From contig SLPQ01000201.1 in NCBI GenBank assembly GCA_007131925.1, forward strand, positions 1-34,293: a stretch of 34,293 nucleotides of DNA, given 5' to 3'. Made by a program: the position numbers and the translations under genes. Position 1 is the first letter of the stretch. Each line of letters begins with the position of its first letter. The stretch comes from Candidatus Brocadiia bacterium. Its GTDB lineage: Bacteria > Planctomycetota > DG-23 > SLPQ01. Positions 1 through 9,849 of the stretch are shown here, in pieces. The notes beneath the pieces are model-generated. The model was not told the DNA's origin. It saw only the letters and a list, made by a program, of their open reading frames with translations, and made no database searches.

Positions 1-19
1 CGGGTAAGCACCTTTTCCT

Positions 20-604
20 TTAGCTGTAGATGAGCGACAGGGCCTCGGCTCTTGTGGCCCCGCGCTCGCGAAAGATGCCTCGAACGACGGATGTGACGGT
101 CTTTGCGCCGGGCTTCTGGACTCCCCGCATCGTCATGCAGAGGTGCTCAGCCTCCATTACGACGATGACGCCCTGGGGTTTGAGCGCTTTCATGATGCTG
201 TCTGCGACGAGTGTTGTGAGGTGCTCCTGTACGGAGAGCCTTCTGGAGGCGATTTCCACGACGCGTGCAAGCTTAGATATGCCGCAGAGTCTGCCGCCGG
301 CGGGGATATATGCGACGTGCGCCTTGCCGAGAAACGGTAGCAGATGGTGCTCGCAGGTCGAGTAGAAGCTTATGTCCTTTACGAGGACGATCTCCTCGTG
401 GCCGGGCGCATCCAGGGCCTTTATGACCTCGGTCGGCTCAGAGTGCGTGCCGTAGAGTATCTCGCCGCACATGCGCGCTACGCGCTCGGGAGTCTCGACA
501 AGGCCCGGGCGGTCCGGGTCTTCGCCGATGCCCTCGAGGAACATTCGTACTGCCGCCATTATCTTGTCGCAATCCATGGCCAGCACTGCCTTCTGTCTTA
601 TCAC
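20..604 (-). CDS. folE: GTP cyclohydrolase I
   Basis: Protein has typical GCH1 motifs: [74 protein letters not shown]. Confidence 0.97.
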   Translation of the reverse strand: MIRQKAVLAMDCDKIMAAVRMFLEGIGEDPDRPGLVETPERVARMCGEILYGTHSEPTEVIKALDAPGHEEIVLVKDISFYSTCEHHLLPFLGKAHVAYIPAGGRLCGISKLARVVEIASRRLSVQEHLTTLVADSIMKALKPQGVIVVMEAEHLCMTMRGVQKPGAKTVTSVVRGIFRERGATRAEALSLIYS

Positions 605-615
605 ATTGCGCTCCC

Positions 616-1488
616 TCAGCCTTCGAGCAGGCCGTACTCCTGCAGTACGACTTTCAGTTTCGCCTGGTTTGCATCGGACATCTCGCAGAGCGGCAGGCGC
701 ATCTGGCCGTTGAGCCTTCCGAGCATCTTCATGGCGGTCTTGACCGGTATGGGGTTTGTCTCAAGAAACATCGCGCGACAGAGACCAAAGAGCCGCCCGT
801 GTCGCTCGACCGCGCTGGTGACATCCCCTGAGTTAAACGCGGCGACCATGGCTTTGAGATCGGCAGCGGCAATATTTGCCAGCACTGATATAACTCCCTT
901 TCCCCCGACGGCCATCAGGGGCAGCGTCAGGCTGTCATCTCCTGAAAGGACCGTCACGTCGCAGCCTGCAATGATGGCGCTTGCCTGGTCGGGGATGCCC
1001 GACGCCTCCTTGATTGCGACGATATTGTCTATTTCGCTGAGCCTTATGACCGTCTCCGGCGCGATAGAGGCGCCTGTTCTGCCGGGGACATTGTAGATGA
1101 CGATCGGGATGTCTGCAGCCTCCGCCACAGCCCTGAAATGCCAGTACATGCCCTCCTGGGTAGGCTTGTTGTAATATGGTACTATCACCAGAGCCCCGTC
1201 CGCGCCCGAATCTGCCGCGTGGCAGGTCAGCCTCACGGCCTCGGCGGTCGAATTGCTGCCCGCACCGGCGATCACTTTTGCCCTGCCGGCAGCGGCCCTT
1301 ATCACCGCATCAACCACCTCGTCGTGCTCCTGGTGAGAAAGTGTTGGAGACTCACCCGTCGTGCCGCATGGAAGTATGCAGTCAGTACCCTCTGCGACAT
1401 GCCACTCGATCAGCTCCTCGATCTTCTCAAAGTCAACCTCGCCCTCGCGAAAAGGAGTCACCAGGGCGACGGTTACGCCCTCAAACAT
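616..1488 (-). CDS. dapA: 4-hydroxy-tetrahydrodipicolinate synthase
   Basis: [45 protein letters not shown] motifs. Start moved to MFEGV (track ORF starts at 1509). Confidence 0.95.
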   Translation of the reverse strand: MFEGVTVALVTPFREGEVDFEKIEELIEWHVAEGTDCILPCGTTGESPTLSHQEHDEVVDAVIRAAAGRAKVIAGAGSNSTAEAVRLTCHAADSGADGALVIVPYYNKPTQEGMYWHFRAVAEAADIPIVIYNVPGRTGASIAPETVIRLSEIDNIVAIKEASGIPDQASAIIAGCDVTVLSGDDSLTLPLMAVGGKGVISVLANIAAADLKAMVAAFNSGDVTSAVERHGRLFGLCRAMFLETNPIPVKTAMKMLGRLNGQMRLPLCEMSDANQAKLKVVLQEYGLLEG

Positions 1489-2230
1489 CTCCGCTCCTTT
1501 CTTCAGCACCAGCAGGCTCTACAGTGATGAGCCGCTTCATCTCCCTGACTGCCCGTTCCATGCCTACCATGACAGCGCGAGACACAATGCTGTGGCCTAT
1601 GTTAAACTCGTCAAATCCACTGATAAGCGCCACGGGCCGTACGTTTCTATATGTAAGCCCATGCCCGGCATGGACCACCAGGCCCGCAGCCGCAGCCGCC
1701 TGGGAGCCTCGCACAAGATCGGCAAGCCGTGATGGCGCATCCTGGTATGCAGCCTCGGCATACCGGCCCGTATGAAGCTCTACGGCGTGTGCCGCTGCCT
1801 CCTTTGATGCCTCTATCTGGTCCTCCTCGGCGTCTATGAAGAGGCTCACTATTATCCCTTTCTCGGCAAGCGCTGCGACCGCCTCTCTAACACGCGAGAG
1901 GTTTCCCGCCACATCGAGACCACCCTCGGTTGTCAGCTCCTGTCTCTTTTCGGGTACCAGCGTACACTGGGTGGGGGCAAGCTCGCGCGCAATGGCGATA
2001 ATATCTTCGCTGGCGGCCATTTCGAGGTTTAGCTTGACAGCGACGGTCTCTTTGAGGAGTCGCACGTCCCGGTCCAGGATGTGCCTTCGATCTTCGCGCA
2101 GGTGGACGGTAATGCAGTCTGCACCGCCGAGCTCCGCAAGTGCGGCGGCCCATACAGGATCGGGTTCGTCGGTCATGCGCGCCTGTCTTACGGTCGCCAC
2201 ATGGTCTATGTTGACGCCGAGCTTTGGCAT
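1481..2230 (-). CDS. pdxJ: Pyridoxine 5'-phosphate synthase
   Basis: [55 protein letters not shown] motifs. Confidence 0.96.
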   Translation of the reverse strand: MPKLGVNIDHVATVRQARMTDEPDPVWAAALAELGGADCITVHLREDRRHILDRDVRLLKETVAVKLNLEMAASEDIIAIARELAPTQCTLVPEKRQELTTEGGLDVAGNLSRVREAVAALAEKGIIVSLFIDAEEDQIEASKEAAAHAVELHTGRYAEAAYQDAPSRLADLVRGSQAAAAAGLVVHAGHGLTYRNVRPVALISGFDEFNIGHSIVSRAVMVGMERAVREMKRLITVEPAGAEERSGDV

Positions 2231-2241
2231 CAGGAGTCCTT

Positions 2242-2997
2242 TCAGTTGCCAGTACCCTGTGAGATCATCTTTTCCGCATCGTCACCATGCCTGGCAAGCA
2301 TCTCAACAGCTCGTGCGAGCTGCCTGACTGTTGTGCTTCCCCTCAGGTAGGCATCCACCATGACAAGCTTTGCGCCACTGGAAGTCTCTCGCAGTGCAAA
2401 AGCTCCGAACGGGATGCGCAGGTTGGCCTTGAGCGCCCACTCATAACGCTCGGGGTCGCCGGTGCCGCACTCGGTGTAGAAGGCCACGAGCGGCTCACCG
2501 TCGCTGTCCTTGAGCGAAAGCATCATCTCGACCTTCTGCGTCCTGCCGCGAGGCAGCTCCACTGTGATGCTGCAGCCGGTGGAGTGGCTACGGCACGAGA
2601 CAGTGCGCGACGATAAGGCGCGTGCAAGCTCTTCGTCGCTGAGCATGCCTGCCGTAGCTGCCGCCGTGGAGCGGGCTGCTTTACTGTCAGCGGCGCCGGA
2701 GTGGTCCTGGCCGGTTATGCGGGTGAGGGCGATCCTCGCAGCGTCAGCTACCTCTGGGCTTGAAAGTGCTCTTTCGAGCGCCTCGACAGCCTCCTCAGCG
2801 CGAATATCACCCAAAGTCGTAGCCGCGCTCCAAGCCACCCCCTCAATGGGGCTTTCCAGGGCCTCTATAAGCGCGGGCACTGCTGGCTCTCCAATCAGCA
2901 CGAGCCGCCTGCGGGCGGCCGCACGACTGGAGAAGTGTCCAAGTGCCGCGACGAGGTTTCTGATTTCCGATTGCTGCTGCTGAGTATTCTCGGACAT
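2242..2997 (-). CDS. HEAT-repeat domain protein with additional C-terminal domain of unknown function
   Basis: N-terminal HEAT-like repeats ([45 protein letters not shown]). C-terminal ~120 aa not assigned; possibly YbjN/secretion-chaperone-like fold. Start taken at MSENTQQQQ. Confidence 0.7.
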   Translation of the reverse strand: MSENTQQQQSEIRNLVAALGHFSSRAAARRRLVLIGEPAVPALIEALESPIEGVAWSAATTLGDIRAEEAVEALERALSSPEVADAARIALTRITGQDHSGAADSKAARSTAAATAGMLSDEELARALSSRTVSCRSHSTGCSITVELPRGRTQKVEMMLSLKDSDGEPLVAFYTECGTGDPERYEWALKANLRIPFGAFALRETSSGAKLVMVDAYLRGSTTVRQLARAVEMLARHGDDAEKMISQGTGN

Positions 2998-3077
2998 GCA
3001 CTTGCCCCCAATAATCGACAGGACTTGGATTATATATGCGCCCGGCGGCGCTTCCAACCTTTTTTGAAGTCTGCGGC

Positions 3078-3105
3078 TTGCACTTTCAGTACCTTCAGTT
3101 AATAC
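3078..3105 (+). promoter_or_regulatory. Candidate sigma70-type promoter for the GNAT gene
   Basis: TTGCAC (3078-3083), 16-nt spacer, TAATAC (3100-3105), 44 nt upstream of the ATG at 3149. Confidence 0.35.
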
Positions 3106-3148
3106 TTATACCAGTCATCAGGAGAAAAATTCTCAAACGGGTCGACCC

Positions 3149-3796
3149 ATGGCTGCGAAGTCGCTTCGACGTGCTGGGCGGGTCTCGATAAGGAGGTTCA
3201 GGCGGAGTGATCTAAAAGAGCGCATCCGCTGGCCCCCGTACACGAGCCCCCTTTACAGGCATCTGAACTATCCCCTTTCGACTTTTATTGAAAGGGAGCG
3301 CTGGCTGTTTACACGCATCACGAATGCAGGCAGGATGTACTTTGCCGTGGAGGACGAGCATTGTGCGCTCATAGGTGAGATTTCATTGCGCGAGATAAAC
3401 GCGCGCGCGCGCACCAGCCGGCTTGGCATTCACCTTGTTTCACACAAGCGCGGCTGCGGCTATGGACGCGAGGCGCTTGAGGCGTTTCTTGACCACTACT
3501 TCCAGGACATGCGCTACGAGATTATGTTTCTGGACGTCGCGGCGTACAACATGCGCGCACTCAGGCTCTACGAAAGCCTCTGTTTCGAGCATATCGGCTC
3601 CTTCTGGCGTATAGAGAACAGTGACACACCGATTTTTACCGACGAGCGTTTCGCAGACATCCGGGAGCATTTCCGAAAGGACCGCGGGCTGACTGAGTGC
3701 AGGTTTCTTGACATGCGCCTTTCAAGACGGGATTACCAGAGGCAGATGCTTGAACGGCGTCGCGCTGCACTGGCGCGAGAAAGGAAGGCGGATTGA
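3149..3796 (+). CDS. GNAT family N-acetyltransferase
   Basis: GNAT-type core: ALIGEISLREINARARTSRLGIHLVSHKRGCGYGREALEAFLDHYF, AAYNMRALRLYESLCFEHIG. Confidence 0.85.
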   Translation: MAAKSLRRAGRVSIRRFRRSDLKERIRWPPYTSPLYRHLNYPLSTFIERERWLFTRITNAGRMYFAVEDEHCALIGEISLREINARARTSRLGIHLVSHKRGCGYGREALEAFLDHYFQDMRYEIMFLDVAAYNMRALRLYESLCFEHIGSFWRIENSDTPIFTDERFADIREHFRKDRGLTECRFLDMRLSRRDYQRQMLERRRAALARERKAD

Positions 3797-4590
3797 ACGA
3801 CACTATCAAGCCGGTATTTTTTGTGAACGAGGGTGAGCGCATCGCGGGCTCTCTGCATCTGCCCGCCGGGCGGGCACGGTGCAGCGGCGTGGTGATGGTG
3901 CATGGCTTTGCAGGCCAGCGCTGCGGCGCGCGCTTTATACTCGTTGAGCTTTCGCGACGACTCGCACAGGCGGGGATAGCATCGCTTCGCTTTGACTGTC
4001 GCGGTGGCGGCGAGAGCGGTGGGACATTCGAGGCGACCACAACGACAACTCAGCTCAGCGATGCGACCGCTGCCATGAGAGAGCTGGCGTCGCTCCGCCG
4101 TGTCGACAGGTCGAGGGTGGGGGTTGTCGGCGTATCCCTTGGGGGGCTTGTCGCGGCGCTTCTGGCCGGCTCGCAGCAGGAAATAAAGAGTGCGGTGCTG
4201 CTTTCACCGGTGGCCCGTGCTGACGAGATGGCCCAGAGCATGCTGACCACCGCAATGCGTGAGACACTCTCCAACGAGGGGCGCATAGACGTGGGCGGGC
4301 TGTATCTGGGAAAGGGTTTTTTCGAAGATATCAATGGGCTTGACGGTCCGTCGCGACTGGCTGAAAGCTCAGCGGCCGTTCTTGTCATTAACGGCGGCGA
4401 AGACGAGACGGTGCCGACAGCGCATGCCGAGCAGTACTTTCTGAAGGCTAGCGCCCGCAAACTGCGCGCGGAGAGGCTTATCATCCCCGGTGCGGATCAC
4501 ACTTATGGGGCGGTGGCATGGCGAGAGGCAGCCTTGAGTGCGGCTGTTGAGTTCTTCAAGGGAACTCTCGGGGAGCCACGGTGCTCTTAA
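3793..4590 (+). CDS. Alpha/beta hydrolase (serine aminopeptidase S33-like)
   Basis: VVMVHGFAGQ, GVSLGG nucleophile elbow (G-x-S-x-G), INGGEDETVPTAHAE, PGADHTY (catalytic His). TTG start, 4-bp overlap with the GNAT stop. Confidence 0.88.
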   Translation: MNDTIKPVFFVNEGERIAGSLHLPAGRARCSGVVMVHGFAGQRCGARFILVELSRRLAQAGIASLRFDCRGGGESGGTFEATTTTTQLSDATAAMRELASLRRVDRSRVGVVGVSLGGLVAALLAGSQQEIKSAVLLSPVARADEMAQSMLTTAMRETLSNEGRIDVGGLYLGKGFFEDINGLDGPSRLAESSAAVLVINGGEDETVPTAHAEQYFLKASARKLRAERLIIPGADHTYGAVAWREAALSAAVEFFKGTLGEPRCS

Positions 4591-4664
4591 TATCTGGGAG
4601 GACCTGAGCGCGCACTGCACAAGGAGATGGTGGAGTCAGTGGCCCGAAGCGCGGGAGGTGTGAC

Positions 4665-5120
4665 ATGAGGATTGAGGAGTTTCTTAAGAAATCAAATGTT
4701 CCCTACGACAAGAAGCACCACCCCAAAGCCTATACCGCTCAGGAAGTGGCTGCATCTGCACACGTCCCGGGGGACATGCTGGCAAAAACCGTGGTTGTAA
4801 AGGCCGGCAACGATTATCTCCTGGCTGTATGTCCGGCCACACACCTGGTGGATCTGAAAAAGCTCGCGAAAGTGGTCGGCACCGACGTACGACTCGCCAA
4901 CGAGAGCGAGATGCAGGGCCTTTTCGAGGAAACCGAGATCGGCGCCGAGCCTCCCTTTGGTAACCTCTATGGTCTTCCCACATACGTGGACATATCCCTC
5001 GCTGAATGCAGCGATATAGTGTTTCAGGCAGGCACACATGAGGACACAATCAGGATATCTTTCGAGGATTACAAGAGGACAGCCGAACCACAGATGGCTG
5101 ATTTCGCCAGTCATGTTTAG
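4665..5120 (+). CDS. YbaK/EbsC-family aminoacyl-tRNA deacylase-like protein
   Basis: RIEEFLKKSNVPYDKKHHPKAYTAQEVAASAHVPGDMLAKTVVVKAGNDYLLAVCPATHLVDLKKLAK and PPFGNLYGLPTYVDISLAE are typical of the YbaK/ProX editing-domain family. Confidence 0.9.
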   Translation: MRIEEFLKKSNVPYDKKHHPKAYTAQEVAASAHVPGDMLAKTVVVKAGNDYLLAVCPATHLVDLKKLAKVVGTDVRLANESEMQGLFEETEIGAEPPFGNLYGLPTYVDISLAECSDIVFQAGTHEDTIRISFEDYKRTAEPQMADFASHV

Positions 5121-5138
5121 CTGACGGGGAGGAGCCTC

Positions 5139-5660
5139 ATGCGACTCGAAATGGGAAGGGGCGATGACGGCCTGACAGATCTGCTTCGCGGCGGGCGGGT
5201 CCTGAAGACGTCGCCACATGTGGAAGCGCTTGGAGCCATTGATGAAGCTATAGCCGCGGTGGGCCTTGCGAGGTCGCTTGCTACTGACCCAGGGAGTGCA
5301 CAGAGGCTTGCAGCGGTGGCGGAGGACCTCGGGAAGTGCGCAGCTGAGATATCCGCCCCTATTGGCGAGCGGGCCACACGCTTTGATTTCGGTAAGGCCG
5401 CACAGGACGTCGAAGAAGAGGTCGCCTCCATCGTCGAAGCGAAAGGCCAGCCTGCCGGCTTCATGACTCCCGGCGAATCAAGTGCCGATGCCGCGCTGAA
5501 CCTCGCACGCACGATCGTTAGGCGTGCGGAGAGGCGCGTCTTTGCAATAGACTGGGAGGACCGTGCTGTTTACCCGCTGGTTGCGGCCTATATCAACCGG
5601 CTGTCGCACCTTCTCTTTGCTTTGAGCTACCCTGGCAAGCAGCAATCTCCGCCCGACTGA
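5139..5660 (+). CDS. PduO-type cob(I)alamin adenosyltransferase
   Basis: GRGDDGLTDLLRGGRVLKTSPHVEALGAIDEAIAAVGLAR and SADAALNLARTIVRRAERRVFAI...NRLSHLLFALS match the ATR family pattern. Confidence 0.88.
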   Translation: MRLEMGRGDDGLTDLLRGGRVLKTSPHVEALGAIDEAIAAVGLARSLATDPGSAQRLAAVAEDLGKCAAEISAPIGERATRFDFGKAAQDVEEEVASIVEAKGQPAGFMTPGESSADAALNLARTIVRRAERRVFAIDWEDRAVYPLVAAYINRLSHLLFALSYPGKQQSPPD

Positions 5661-5759
5661 AGGCTGCGTTTTTGCGGAGCTCCGCTCAAAGTCTGCAACG
5701 GCTCCGCACAATGACTCTTACCGCGTCCCGGTATGCCGCCCAGGCGCTTGCAACTGCCC

Positions 5760-6362
5760 TCACTGCCAGCGGGCGGTACCGATGCTGCCGTCGAAATAGA
5801 GCATGTTGAAGGTCTCACCCCGGTGGTTTTGGTTGTCCGGGCCATTGTAGTCGGCCACGATAGCGCCTCGATACTCGCGGCCCGCCGGGCGATATGAATA
5901 GGAGCATGCGCCGTCTGCTTCCCCTACGGCGTCGGTGGAAATACTCATTTCGCCAAGCCGTATCCGTGATGCCGCAGGGCAGTAGAATACGCGCACGTCG
6001 CCTATATAGTCAGGTGCAAGATGCCCGAGGCCGACTTTTTCACCTGGACGTGAAATGCGGTTTGTGTCGAGTCCGTCGGGCCAGACATCCCAGGCGACCC
6101 TATAGTTTTCAAGGCCGATGTGGATCTGGCGAAGGTTGCTCTTGCAGGATATGGTCAGCGCAAGTCTGCGCGCGCGGGCCATGGCCGGCATCGCCAGAGC
6201 CACCAGAATTGATATGATGGCGATCACCACCAGCAGCTCAACGATGGTAAAGCCGCCCGGCAGGCCGCTTCGGCACATGAAGCGCATGTCACTGTGGCAG
6301 AGCGACTGTTCATCTGGTGCGAGACGGTACAGCTTCTTGCATGCGTCAGATGCTCGCATCAT
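5760..6362 (-). CDS. Type II secretion/pseudopilin-like protein with prepilin N-terminal cleavage motif (H-x9-DG-like)
   Basis: GGFTIVELLVVIAIISILVALAMPAMARARR prepilin motif; C-terminal NMLYFDGSIGTARW. Exact start uncertain (6362 or an internal ATG near 6287). Confidence 0.85.
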   Translation of the reverse strand: MMRASDACKKLYRLAPDEQSLCHSDMRFMCRSGLPGGFTIVELLVVIAIISILVALAMPAMARARRLALTISCKSNLRQIHIGLENYRVAWDVWPDGLDTNRISRPGEKVGLGHLAPDYIGDVRVFYCPAASRIRLGEMSISTDAVGEADGACSYSYRPAGREYRGAIVADYNGPDNQNHRGETFNMLYFDGSIGTARWQ

Positions 6363-6375
6363 CCCTCCAAGCGCC

Positions 6376-6403
6376 TTGCCTGGCGAAGAGGTCGCTATAT
6401 AAT
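6376..6403 (+). promoter_or_regulatory. Candidate sigma70-type promoter for the PIN-PhoH gene
   Basis: TTGCCT (6376-6381), 16-nt spacer, perfect TATAAT (6398-6403), 40 nt before the ATG at 6443. Confidence 0.5.
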
Positions 6404-6442
6404 CCCTTTGAGATGATTATATGCCTGTAGGGAGAACACGCC

Positions 6443-7747
6443 ATGCGAAAGACCTTTGTCCTGGACACCAATGTCATCCTTCACAACGCGGACGCCCTGA
6501 CTTCATTCGCCGACAATGAGGTTGTAATAACGCTTGACGTGCTTGAGGAGCTTGACCGGTTCAAGTCGGAGGGAAACGACCTGGGCAGAAATGCCCGCCG
6601 GGCAATACGCCTCCTGGACTCCCTGCGCGTAAAGGGCACACTGGGCAAAGGAGTCGAGCTCAACAGTGACGGCGGACTGCTTCGCGTCTCATTGGAGCAT
6701 GTGGATGTTGATGAGTTCGGCCTGCCCGAAGATAGCCCAGACAATCGCATCATAGCCCTCGCCGCCAAGCTCAACGGCAACTCAAAGGTCATATTTGTCT
6801 CCAAGGACATAAATGCACGTGTAAAGGCCGATGCCCTCGGCGTCAGCGTAATGGACTTCGAAAAACAGAAGGTTGACTTCGACAACCTCTACTCCGGCTG
6901 GCGCGAAATGACGGTGCCGAAGGCCTCCATCGACAGGCTCTACTCGGAGAAATCGCTTGTCACCGATGAAGAGCTGTTTCCGAATGAATTTGTCCACCTC
7001 GTCGACGATACCGACACGAAGCATACCGGCCTGGGCCGCTTCAGCACGAAGCGGCGGGCGCTCGTCCCGCTTGAACACGACAAGAAAAACCCCTTCGGCA
7101 TACGGCCTCGAAACCTGCAGCAGCATTTCGCGATGGAGCTTCTCCTGGGCGAGGATGTCGACATGGCAACGCTTATCGGCCAGGCCGGCACCGGCAAGAC
7201 GCTCCTGGCGCTGGCGGCCGGGCTGCATCTTGTCATGAACGAGCATCGGTACGAAAAGATACTTGTCTCCAGACCAGTCGTGCCGCTGGGGCGGGATATT
7301 GGTTATCTGCCGGGCTCAAAGGAGGAAAAGCTCTTCCAGTGGATGGAGCCGATATTCGACAACCTCGAATACATACTGCGCTCCAATTTCAAAAAGGCCG
7401 GGGAGATGTCGCGCGAGGTAAAAAAGCTGCTTGATTCCGGGACTCTTGTCCTGGAGGCACTCACCTATATGCGGGGGCGAAGCATCCCTGGCCAGTATCT
7501 CATCGTTGATGAGGCCCAGAACCTCACCCCTCACGAGGTGAAAACGGTCGTCTCCCGCGTGGGAGAAGACTCCAAGATCGTCTTGACCGGCGACCCTTAC
7601 CAGATCGACAACCCGTATCTTGACAGCGCTTCGAACGGCCTGACCTATGCGGCCGAGCGGATGAAGAGCCAGGAGTTTTTCGGTCATGTCACGCTGGTTA
7701 CAAGCGAGCGCAGCACGCTTGCTTCGATTGCAGCAGAGCTCTTATAG
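6443..7747 (+). CDS. PIN domain-PhoH family ATPase (PhoH2-type)
   Basis: N-terminal PIN domain (KTFVLDTNVILHNADAL...ITLDVLEELDRFK) fused to PhoH ATPase (LIGQAGTGKTLLALAAGL, LVSRPVVPLGRDIGYLPG, LIVDEAQNLTPHEVKT, LTGDPYQID). Confidence 0.96.
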   Translation: MRKTFVLDTNVILHNADALTSFADNEVVITLDVLEELDRFKSEGNDLGRNARRAIRLLDSLRVKGTLGKGVELNSDGGLLRVSLEHVDVDEFGLPEDSPDNRIIALAAKLNGNSKVIFVSKDINARVKADALGVSVMDFEKQKVDFDNLYSGWREMTVPKASIDRLYSEKSLVTDEELFPNEFVHLVDDTDTKHTGLGRFSTKRRALVPLEHDKKNPFGIRPRNLQQHFAMELLLGEDVDMATLIGQAGTGKTLLALAAGLHLVMNEHRYEKILVSRPVVPLGRDIGYLPGSKEEKLFQWMEPIFDNLEYILRSNFKKAGEMSREVKKLLDSGTLVLEALTYMRGRSIPGQYLIVDEAQNLTPHEVKTVVSRVGEDSKIVLTGDPYQIDNPYLDSASNGLTYAAERMKSQEFFGHVTLVTSERSTLASIAAELL

Positions 7748-7758
7748 AGGGGGGCGAT

Positions 7759-8091
7759 ATGCCTGAAGAGATTAGTATCGAGGATTTTCTGAAGGTGGAC
7801 ATGCGGGTTGCACAGGTCAAGTCGGTGCATCCTCACCCGAACGCCGACAAGCTTTACATCGTGAAGCTCGATGTCGGAGCCACGGGTGAAAAGCAGACCT
7901 GCGCCGCCTTGAAGCCTTACTACAGCCCGGATGAGTTAGTGGGCAAGAAGGTGGCCATAGTTCTTAACCTTGCGCCTGCCAAGATGCGCGGCGAGCTCAG
8001 CGAGACTATGATGCTTGCGTGCCAGGACGGCGATCTTGTCGCACTGCTCACACCTGAGAAGGACCTTGCCCCAGGCAGCAAGGTCGTCTGA
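7759..8091 (+). CDS. Stand-alone tRNA-binding (OB-fold) domain protein, MetG C-terminal-like
   Basis: ISIEDFLKVDMRVAQVKSVHPHPNADKLYIVKLDVG...LVGKKVAIVLNLAPAKMRGELSETMMLAC is typical of tRNA_bind domains. Confidence 0.92.
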   Translation: MPEEISIEDFLKVDMRVAQVKSVHPHPNADKLYIVKLDVGATGEKQTCAALKPYYSPDELVGKKVAIVLNLAPAKMRGELSETMMLACQDGDLVALLTPEKDLAPGSKVV

Positions 8092-8100
8092 GCGCCCGGC

Positions 8101-9849
8101 ATGCTGAAGAGACTTTCGGTCGAAAACTTTGCCATTGTCGAGCATGCCGACCTGGAGTTTGCGCCGGGTCTGAGTGCGTTGACCGGTCAGACCGGTGCCG
8201 GCAAGTCGCTGCTTATCGACGCTCTCGGCTGCATACTCGGCCAGCGGGCCTCTTCAGACTTTCTGCGCAGGGGCTGTAGCGAGGGGTGTGTCGAGGCCTT
8301 TTTTGTGATCGAAGACAGCCGGCTTGCCGAACGCATAGGCTCCATCCTCGCCGGCCCCATCCAAGACGGCGAGCTGCTCCTTCGGCGCAGGCTGACGGCG
8401 TCCGGACGCTTTCCGGCAGAGGTGAACGGCCGCAGCGTGCCGGTCTCCCTTTTGAAGAGTATTGGCGAGCTTCTTGTCGATATCCACGGGCAAAATGAGC
8501 ATCAGCGGCTGATCAGTCCTGTCGTTCAGCTGGAAGAGCTTGACCTATATGCCGGGCTCGCAGCTAAGCGAAACCGGTTCAGCGCGGCATGGCAGCGCCT
8601 CAGGGAAGGATGGGAGCGGCTTTCCAGGCTGCGCGACGAGCGCGACCTGCTCGAACGCGAAAGAGACCTGCTTGATCATCGCATCAACGAGCTTTCCTCC
8701 GCCCGCATCAGATCTGCAGATGAGCTCGACGAGCTATCCGACCGGCGGGATGAGGCCGCACACCACCAGCGGATAGCTGAGACGGTTTCGGAGGTTGCTC
8801 AAAGGCTTTATACGTCGGAAGGATCGCTTGCAAGTGTAGTCGAGCGCCTGCTGGGCAAGCTGTCCCGGTTAGAGGGGATTACTGGCGATATCGACCGCTG
8901 GGCAGAAATGCTCAGACAGGCCAAGGTGCTTCTGGCAGAGGTCGGCCTCGAGGCGGACCGCCACCTCGGCAGGATTGATGGGTCCCCGGGACGGCTGGAA
9001 GAGATCGAGAACCGGATGGCGGCCTTGCGGGGCCTCTGCCGAAAGTACGGCCCCGGACTGGCAGACTGCATGGAAACGCTCGAAGAGGACAAGGCACGTC
9101 TGGCTGACCTTGAAAGTATGGACGTGAGAGTTGAAGATGCCGAAAAGGCCGCGCGAGAGGCGCTTGAAAGGACCGCTGCGGCAGGTCGGCGGCTCTCGAC
9201 AGGGCGCGCTGAGGCGGCGGCAAAGCTCGCGCGAGCCGTCGAAGACCACCTTGGCGAGCTCGGCATGAAGGAGGCGCGCTTCAACGTCGAGCTTGCGCCT
9301 GTCGGCGGACTCGAAAAGCCGTCTGATGTCGACAATATCGGTCAGTCTGGCCTTGATTTCGTGGAGTTTATGCTTATGCCAAATCCCGGCGAGGGCTGGT
9401 CATCGCTGAGCAGGGTAGCTTCAGGTGGAGAGATTGCCCGCACGATGCTTGCGCTCAAGTCCGTACTGGCTGGAGTCGACCGGGTCCCTGTGCTGGTCTT
9501 CGACGAGATCGACACCGACATCGGCTCACGCATGGGCGAGACGGTAGGACGCAAGCTTGCGGCTCTTTCAAAGCACCACCAGGTGATACTCGTAACGCAC
9601 CTGCCTCAGATTGCAGCATTCGCCGACAGGCAGTTTACAGTCACAAAGGCCCGAAAAGGCTCCAGGACCATAACCGAGGTGCGCCCGCTCACCAGGCAGG
9701 GCCGACTCAAAGAGCTCGCAGAGATGTTGCGTGGGCCCGAGAAATCCGCCGAGGCCCTCGACCAGGCGGAAAAAATGCTCTCCGACGCCACATCCCGCAA
9801 ACAATGCCAATCACATGTCGCACCCACGCATGGGGAGAGAGAGACATGA
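8101..9849 (+). CDS. recN: DNA repair protein RecN
   Basis: MLKRLSVENFAIVEHADLEFAPGLSALTGQTGAGKSLLIDAL; LVDIHGQNEHQRL; SRVASGGEIARTMLALKSVL; VLVFDEIDTDIGSRMGETVGRKL; VILVTHLPQIAAFADRQF. Confidence 0.97.
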   Translation: MLKRLSVENFAIVEHADLEFAPGLSALTGQTGAGKSLLIDALGCILGQRASSDFLRRGCSEGCVEAFFVIEDSRLAERIGSILAGPIQDGELLLRRRLTASGRFPAEVNGRSVPVSLLKSIGELLVDIHGQNEHQRLISPVVQLEELDLYAGLAAKRNRFSAAWQRLREGWERLSRLRDERDLLERERDLLDHRINELSSARIRSADELDELSDRRDEAAHHQRIAETVSEVAQRLYTSEGSLASVVERLLGKLSRLEGITGDIDRWAEMLRQAKVLLAEVGLEADRHLGRIDGSPGRLEEIENRMAALRGLCRKYGPGLADCMETLEEDKARLADLESMDVRVEDAEKAAREALERTAAAGRRLSTGRAEAAAKLARAVEDHLGELGMKEARFNVELAPVGGLEKPSDVDNIGQSGLDFVEFMLMPNPGEGWSSLSRVASGGEIARTMLALKSVLAGVDRVPVLVFDEIDTDIGSRMGETVGRKLAALSKHHQVILVTHLPQIAAFADRQFTVTKARKGSRTITEVRPLTRQGRLKELAEMLRGPEKSAEALDQAEKMLSDATSRKQCQSHVAPTHGERET

